Assembly: GCA_002384725.1 (NCBI GenBank)
Contig: DGBF01000155.1
Span: forward strand, 6,671-13,186
From: Flavobacteriales bacterium UBA4011
Lineage (GTDB): Bacteria; Bacteroidota; Bacteroidia; Flavobacteriales_D; Crocinitomicaceae
Length of the DNA: 6,516 nt
Direction: 5' to 3'
Part shown: positions 1 through 4,580 of the stretch, piece by piece
Layout: each line of letters opens with the position of its first letter
Position numbering within the stretch: position 1 is the stretch's first letter
Program-made: the position numbers and the translations under genes
Notes under the pieces: generated by a model
Told to the model about the DNA's origin: nothing
Database searches by the model: none
The model's input: the letters and a program-made list of their open reading frames with translations, nothing else

Positions 1-1236
1 TATTATTGGCCGCCTGCTGGAGGTGCTGGTGTTCATAGATGGTTAAGAATGTCCAAATATTTTGCAGAAAATAATGTAGAGTTAACCGTTTACTGTCCTG
101 AAAATCCCGCCTACCCTATTTTTGACGATGATTTGTTGGCTGAAGTTTCGTCAGATCTTAAGATTATTAAGCGTAAAATAATTGAACCCAACCAATTTTT
201 AAAGTCTAAAAGTGGCGGTTCGGGATTCACGCACAAGAAAAAAAAATCATTCATTACAAAAGCATTGATTTGGGTTCGAGGAAATATATTCATTCCTGAT
301 GCGCGGATGTTATGGATTCGACCAAGTACTCGCTTTTTAAAAAAATATTTGAAAGCAAATCCTGAGATAACAACCATAATAACAACAGGACCACCGCATA
401 GTCTGCACCTTATTGGTCGAAATTTGAAACGGAAATTAAATGTACATTGGATAGCAGATTTTCGTGACCCTTGGTCTGGAATAGACTTTGCAGAGGATTT
501 GAGTTCGAATGAAAGAGCAATACGCAAAAATAAAGATTTAGAATACAGCGTTTTAAACGAGGCGGATCATGTGGTGACAATTTCCACTGGTGTAGCGGAA
601 GAATTGGCTGAATTGAGCAAAAGAAAAATTGAAGTGGTTACCAATGGTTTTGAATTTGATTTAAATTTCGATTCCGAATTAACTGACCAGTTCACTATTT
701 CTCATTTTGGTTCACTCCCCAACTCCAGAAATCCAGAATTACTCTGGGAAGTTCTAGCCGAATTAATAGATTTGAACAAAGAATTAAGAGATGCACTTCA
801 GGTTGATTTATATGGATTCGTTGACAATTCGATTACGACTTCTATTGAGAAACATGGAATAAAGTCATTTGTACATCTCAAAGGTAATTTAACACACAAG
901 GAGAGTCTATTAATGCAGCGTAGAACGCAGATGCTCTTGTTAATCGTTAATAATCAAGGTAATGTAGGTGGGACTTTAACGGGTAAGTTCTTTGAATACC
1001 TAAATTCTAAACGACCGATTTTGGCCATTGGGCCTTCCGACGGTGATTTAAATCAGGCTATATTTTCTACAGAATCTGGACGTTTGTTTAATTATACAGA
1101 TTCTCTTGAGTTAAAAAAGTACATTTTGGCTTCTTTCGAACTCTATAAGACTGATTCACTTCATTCAGAGAGGAAAAACCTTCTTCAATTCGAAACAAAA
1201 AACCATGTTTCGAATTTCATTAAATTTATAGAATAA
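1..1236 (+). CDS. GT4-type glycosyltransferase, N-terminus cut by window edge
   Basis: This is a cytoplasmic or membrane-associated glycosyltransferase that probably adds a sugar from a nucleotide donor to a growing surface glycan. The frame is open from base 1. The 16 codons before the first ATG (base 49) encode YYWPPAGGAGVHRWLR, the glycine-rich N-terminal loop typical of Bacteroidota GT4-like enzymes, so ATG 49 is internal and the real start lies a few codons outside the window. Counting from base 1, other landmarks are TTGPPHS (about residues 128-134), IADFRDPW (about 151-158), a VTNGFE segment opening the second Rossmann domain (about 213-218), SHFGSL (about 234-239) and the donor-site GKFFEYL followed by RPILAIG (about 328-344). 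The 411 visible residues fit a full GT-B enzyme lacking only its extreme N-terminus. Donor and acceptor cannot be read from sequence. The epimerase gene starts 12 bases after the stop, which suggests co-transcription. The family assignment is secure; GT4 versus a neighbouring GT-B family is less so. Confidence 0.9.
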   Translation, partial: YYWPPAGGAGVHRWLRMSKYFAENNVELTVYCPENPAYPIFDDDLLAEVSSDLKIIKRKIIEPNQFLKSKSGGSGFTHKKKKSFITKALIWVRGNIFIPDARMLWIRPSTRFLKKYLKANPEITTIITTGPPHSLHLIGRNLKRKLNVHWIADFRDPWSGIDFAEDLSSNERAIRKNKDLEYSVLNEADHVVTISTGVAEELAELSKRKIEVVTNGFEFDLNFDSELTDQFTISHFGSLPNSRNPELLWEVLAELIDLNKELRDALQVDLYGFVDNSITTSIEKHGIKSFVHLKGNLTHKESLLMQRRTQMLLLIVNNQGNVGGTLTGKFFEYLNSKRPILAIGPSDGDLNQAIFSTESGRLFNYTDSLELKKYILASFELYKTDSLHSERKNLLQFETKNHVSNFIKFIE

Positions 1237-1248
1237 CTATATGCTGAA

Positions 1249-2808
1249 ATGAAGATTGTCATTTTTTCACTACTATTACTTTTCACCTTCACTTCACATG
1301 CCCAATTGCATAGATATGTATCCTTTTCAAATCACTTTAATATTGAAAAGTACATTGAGCAATACGAAAGAAAGTTTGACTCACTTGGCGTCTTAACTCA
1401 AAAAAAAGAATACCATGCACTTACCATTTCTTTTTATGGTATTATGGCATTTGATGCATTTAACGAAACTGGCGAAGAAAAATATTACAATCAAGTTATT
1501 AATCAGTTTAAATATTTTCAAGACACTAATAGAGTTGATATTAGCGATGACGAATCAGAAATGAAACTTTCCTATCATTTTAATTTTCATGATTTAAAAG
1601 CGCCTTGGTATTCAGGTATGACACAAGGTGCAGCCATATCATTCGCATTGCGGTATTACGACATGACCAACGACAAAGCTGGATTAAAAGTAGCGCAGCA
1701 ATTGACAAAATTTATGATAAAGCCTTTAAAAGAAGGTGGCACTTTAGGCTTAACTCCAGAAGGATACCAGATAATTGAAGAGTACCCAAATTCGGAGTCT
1801 AATCCACAGGTTTTAAACGGTTTTATCAATGGATTAATTGGTTTAAAGGAATATTTAATTTATTTCCCTAGGGACACCATAGCGCAAAAGATCCACGATA
1901 GTTGTTACGAAGGGATGTTTGTGGCATTGGAGCATTATGATTCCCCAACATGGACAACTTATAATAGGAAGTCAAGAACAATTTCAAATCAATACATCCG
2001 TTATCAATTATCAGAATTCGAGCACCTATACTCTATTTATGAGGATGAAAGGTTGAAAAAGCAAATGATGATTTGGGCAAAGATGAATGAAGGTAAATAT
2101 GATAAAATTCTTAAGTTTTATAAATTTCCTAAACTTCAGTATTCGATAAAATCTTTTCAAGAAATAGAAAATGGAGATACTTTAGAAATTTTTAAAGACT
2201 ATAGATTTGATAAAAAGGAGATAAAGAAAGAATTCGCAAACATAAAGCGTTCTGATACGATTCAATTACATAAAAAGTGTTTTGTGCGAATTGAAGATAC
2301 AGTTAAAATCACGGGTTTTATGGCGTTTACCAATTCTAGGATTCCGAAAAAAATGAAATTAGCAGGATTGAATGAAAAGAATTACTCGATAAGTTTAAAA
2401 CATAATTTATTGAAAATTGAAATATTAGATACTGTTTTATACGAAATCAAAGTTGTTTCCAGAAATTCTCGCAAGAAGGCATTGTCCCTAACAAATGTCC
2501 ACGGTATGAATTGTAGCTTATATGAAATCCCATTTTTTGGTCATCTCAAAAACACATTTAAAGAGGTATGTGATACAAGCAAGACGTATAGTATTTCCTA
2601 CTTCACAAACGCAAAGCACATAACGATTCTATATAGAGAGGCAGCCGATACTGGCACGTTGAGTAAGACCAATTGGGTACATACCAACCATCTTCATGAC
2701 AATAAATATAGTCCAAAAAAACCCTTTTCTGAATTTCAAATATTTGTCGAATTAGACGGCTCGGACATCTATTTTAAGGATATTAAGCTAGTAACAGAAG
2801 AGAATTAA
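1249..2808 (+). CDS. Secreted D-glucuronyl C5-epimerase-like protein with C-terminal extension
   Basis: This protein probably inverts C5 of uronic acid residues (glucuronate to iduronate type) in an exported polysaccharide. Residues 1-18 form a Sec signal peptide: Lys2, a hydrophobic LLLLFTF core, and SHA|Q cleavage with no lipobox cysteine. It is therefore periplasmic or secreted. Residues about 50-285 match the alpha/alpha-barrel domain of the heparan sulfate C5-epimerase family in order: WYSGMTQG (120-127), EEYP (177-180), VLNGFINGLIGL (188-199), TTYNRK (236-241) and RYQLSEFEHL (251-260). Tyr179, Tyr238 and Tyr252 align by eye with human GLCE Tyr500, Tyr560 and Tyr578 (recalled), which are reported as catalytic. 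The His-x-x-His after the last tyrosine is Gln253/Glu256 here. Residues about 300-519 look beta-rich and are unrecognised; the end (FVELDGSDIYFKDIKLV) resembles the last strands of jelly-roll carbohydrate-binding modules. The start follows the upstream stop by 12 bases, with no Shine-Dalgarno. Family membership is solid; substrate and activity are inferred. Confidence 0.82.
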   Translation: MKIVIFSLLLLFTFTSHAQLHRYVSFSNHFNIEKYIEQYERKFDSLGVLTQKKEYHALTISFYGIMAFDAFNETGEEKYYNQVINQFKYFQDTNRVDISDDESEMKLSYHFNFHDLKAPWYSGMTQGAAISFALRYYDMTNDKAGLKVAQQLTKFMIKPLKEGGTLGLTPEGYQIIEEYPNSESNPQVLNGFINGLIGLKEYLIYFPRDTIAQKIHDSCYEGMFVALEHYDSPTWTTYNRKSRTISNQYIRYQLSEFEHLYSIYEDERLKKQMMIWAKMNEGKYDKILKFYKFPKLQYSIKSFQEIENGDTLEIFKDYRFDKKEIKKEFANIKRSDTIQLHKKCFVRIEDTVKITGFMAFTNSRIPKKMKLAGLNEKNYSISLKHNLLKIEILDTVLYEIKVVSRNSRKKALSLTNVHGMNCSLYEIPFFGHLKNTFKEVCDTSKTYSISYFTNAKHITILYREAADTGTLSKTNWVHTNHLHDNKYSPKKPFSEFQIFVELDGSDIYFKDIKLVTEEN

Positions 2809-2823
2809 TATTAATTTTACGAT

Positions 2824-3522
2824 ATGAATAACACCCAAGAGTCAATCACGGATTTCTATGATAAATTCGTCGAAAAACAAGATAAACTCGGAGTATCCGT
2901 TCGGCATCAATTAATCTACAAAAAGCTAAAAAGTTTGGACATACAACCACATTCGAATGTTTTAGAAATTGGCTGTGGTATCGGGACTGCAAGCAGTCTG
3001 ATTATCAAGAATTTGAAAGGCGGAAAGTTTGTTGGCTGCGATATATCACCAGAGAGTATTCGTTACGCCAATAACAAATATAAATCGCCTAACGTTCAGT
3101 TTATTGTCGACGACATGTCGAACTTTACGTCTGATATAAAATTTGATTTCGTTGTTTTTCCTGATGTATTGGAGCATATTCCAGTTGACCAGCATTCTCG
3201 TCTTTTTGAAAACGTAGCGAAGGTTTGTAAGATTGACGCCAAGGTTTTAATTAATATTCCCGAACCTAATGCTCTAAATTGGTTTAGAAAAAATAAACCA
3301 GAAGTATTGCAGATACTTGATCAATCTCTTTCCATGCAGGATTTATTAAACAACACCTACCCACACGGATTTCAAGTTGAAAGTATTATTCCGTATGGAA
3401 TTCATTCCAAGACTAATAACTATTTGAGCATTGTATTAGTAAGAGATACTGAGGTGAAGAGTTTTAGTCTTACTGGCAAACTGTCTCAAGCTATTCAAAA
3501 TTTCAAGGCGAAATATCTATAA
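2824..3522 (+). CDS. Class I SAM-dependent methyltransferase
   Basis: This is a cytoplasmic Rossmann-fold methyltransferase of the Methyltransf_11/12/25 type. Motif I is VLEIGCGIGTAS (residues 46-57), the glycine-rich S-adenosylmethionine loop. The acidic residue ending strand 2 is Asp73 in GCDISPESI (71-79), which should bind the ribose hydroxyls. VDDMSNF (95-101) supplies the adenine-side acidic residues, and FDFVVFPDVLEHIP (107-120) is the motif II/post-motif II segment with the common LEH triad. At 232 residues it has the usual length for a free-standing enzyme. The start is 15 bases after the epimerase stop, and the next gene begins 2 bases after its own stop, so it belongs to the operon. 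From context it probably O-methylates a sugar of the same glycan or a lipid-linked intermediate, as a decoration or chain cap. That substrate is inference, because sugar, lipid and quinone methyltransferases share these motifs. The fold assignment is very secure. Confidence 0.9.
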   Translation: MNNTQESITDFYDKFVEKQDKLGVSVRHQLIYKKLKSLDIQPHSNVLEIGCGIGTASSLIIKNLKGGKFVGCDISPESIRYANNKYKSPNVQFIVDDMSNFTSDIKFDFVVFPDVLEHIPVDQHSRLFENVAKVCKIDAKVLINIPEPNALNWFRKNKPEVLQILDQSLSMQDLLNNTYPHGFQVESIIPYGIHSKTNNYLSIVLVRDTEVKSFSLTGKLSQAIQNFKAKYL

Positions 3523-3524
3523 GA

Positions 3525-4565
3525 ATGAAAAAGCTTCTTTATTTCACTGTTGGTAGATCAACCTTTGTATTAAAAGACATTGAAATATTGAAAAGTGAAT
3601 ACGAGGTTATAATTTTTGACTTTAAAATTAAATCGAAAGTTTTGGTGCCATTTGAGTTCATTCGGCAAGTACTCTTTATTTTATTCAAAGGAAGAAAGGC
3701 TAAGATTTTATTGACTCAATTTGGTGGTTATCATTCATTTATTCCTGTTTTATTTTCAAAATTCAGCAAAAAGAAATCTGTAATTGTCCTTGGCGGTAAT
3801 GATACCGTTAGTTTTCCATCTATTCAATATGGCAGTTTTAATAACTCATTAATGCGGCCTTTTTTAAAGTATAGTTTAAGAAAAGCAAATCTATTATTGC
3901 CTGTGTCCGAAACACTTATTGAGGTAGATTACACATATCAAGAAAACGATTTTCCAAAACAAGGCTATACTTATTTCGTGCCAGGAATTAAAACACCAGT
4001 TAAAACAATTTACAATGGGTTCGATCCTGATAGGTGGTTTATTGGGGACAAAGAACCAAATTCTTTTGTAACCGTGGCCGCTGATTTGAGAACTCGTTTT
4101 GGTCCTGTTTTGAAGGGAATGGACTTGATTCTAGGGATTGCAGCATTGTTTCCGGATTGCAAATTTTATATCGTTGGTGGTGAATTTTTAAACGAAAAAG
4201 CACCTAAAAACGTCATAAAATTGCCTTTGGTTTCCAGTCAAGAGTTACGTCAAATTTTGTCGACAAAACAATTCTATCTGCAGCTATCCATGTCTGAGGG
4301 ATTTCCAAACGGGCTATGTGAAGGAATGATTTCTGGGTGCGTTCCTATTTGTTCTAATGTTGGTGCTATGCCACTAATTATGAAAGATTTTGGGTATGTC
4401 CTTCAGAAAAAATCACTCAATCAATTAAAAGGTTTAATCACTAAAGCAAAAGAAGAATATTCATCCGATAAGTCTGTTTTAACTCGAAAAAGGATTCTTA
4501 CTGAATTCTCTTTGAATCGACGAAAGGCGGAATTTCTCGAAGCGCTTTCAGAAATCCAAGATTGA
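3525..4565 (+). CDS. GT4 family glycosyltransferase with E-x7-E motif
   Basis: This is a retaining GT-B glycosyltransferase, probably transferring a sugar from a nucleotide donor to a lipid-linked glycan at the inner membrane face. The N-terminal domain (about 1-160) opens with strand MKKLLYFTVG and contains ILLTQFGGYHSF (61-72) and VIVLGGND (86-93), then LLPVSE (124-129), the usual end of a GT4 acceptor domain. IYNGFDP (162-168) marks the linker. In the donor domain, Arg191 and Lys197 of the RFGPVLKGMD segment (191-200) fit the phosphate-binding Arg/Lys pair, and YIVGGE (215-220) is a core strand. SEGFPNGLCEGM (257-268) gives the E-x7-E signature with Glu258 and Glu266, followed by GCVPICSNVGAMPLI (271-285), the usual donor-side loop. 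Its 346 residues are on the short side but complete for GT4. The start is fixed by the 2-base gap after the methyltransferase stop, and no upstream alternative is reasonable. It is the last gene of the operon and converges on the YfhO-family gene. The donor sugar is unknown. Confidence 0.92.
   Translation: MKKLLYFTVGRSTFVLKDIEILKSEYEVIIFDFKIKSKVLVPFEFIRQVLFILFKGRKAKILLTQFGGYHSFIPVLFSKFSKKKSVIVLGGNDTVSFPSIQYGSFNNSLMRPFLKYSLRKANLLLPVSETLIEVDYTYQENDFPKQGYTYFVPGIKTPVKTIYNGFDPDRWFIGDKEPNSFVTVAADLRTRFGPVLKGMDLILGIAALFPDCKFYIVGGEFLNEKAPKNVIKLPLVSSQELRQILSTKQFYLQLSMSEGFPNGLCEGMISGCVPICSNVGAMPLIMKDFGYVLQKKSLNQLKGLITKAKEEYSSDKSVLTRKRILTEFSLNRRKAEFLEALSEIQD
4529..4557. repeat. Imperfect inverted repeat near operon end, possible terminator hairpin
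   Basis: The sequence is nearly self-complementary around a perfect AAGCGCTT centre (4540-4547). The outer arms GGAATTTCT (4529-4537) and AGAAATCC (4550-4557) pair across it with one bulged A and one internal C/C mismatch. It lies inside the last codons of the glycosyltransferase, just before its stop, and about 25-50 bases past the stop of the convergent YfhO-family gene. It could therefore fold in transcripts from either strand. No run of T directly follows in either direction, so a classical intrinsic terminator is not demonstrated. Chance within coding sequence is a real alternative. Confidence 0.3.
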
Positions 4566-4580
4566 TTTGCTAGTTTAATT

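Noticed and set aside
111..527. Open frame of 138 codons on the - strand inside the first glycosyltransferase gene
   Set aside because: It is fully antisense to a gene with strong family motifs, and its translation shows no recognisable domain.
1241..1252. Three-codon minimal frame (ATG CTG AAA TGA) overlapping the epimerase start codon
   Set aside because: It could be imagined as a coupling leader, but it is tiny, has no ribosome binding site and is easily expected by chance.
2803..2816. Perfect 14-base palindrome made only of A and T spanning the epimerase stop codon
   Set aside because: An all-AT palindrome is weakly stable and common by chance in such AT-rich sequence. There is no T-rich tail or known operator match.
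1237..2823. Searched the short gaps before the epimerase and methyltransferase genes for Bacteroidota promoters (TTTG and TAnnTTTG)
   Set aside because: No properly spaced pair was found. The 12- and 15-base gaps fit read-through transcription in an operon.
4566..4580. Searched the convergent gap for an intrinsic terminator
   Set aside because: The 15 bases contain no GC-rich stem. The nearby T7 run (about 4601-4607) lies inside the YfhO-family coding region without a hairpin before it.
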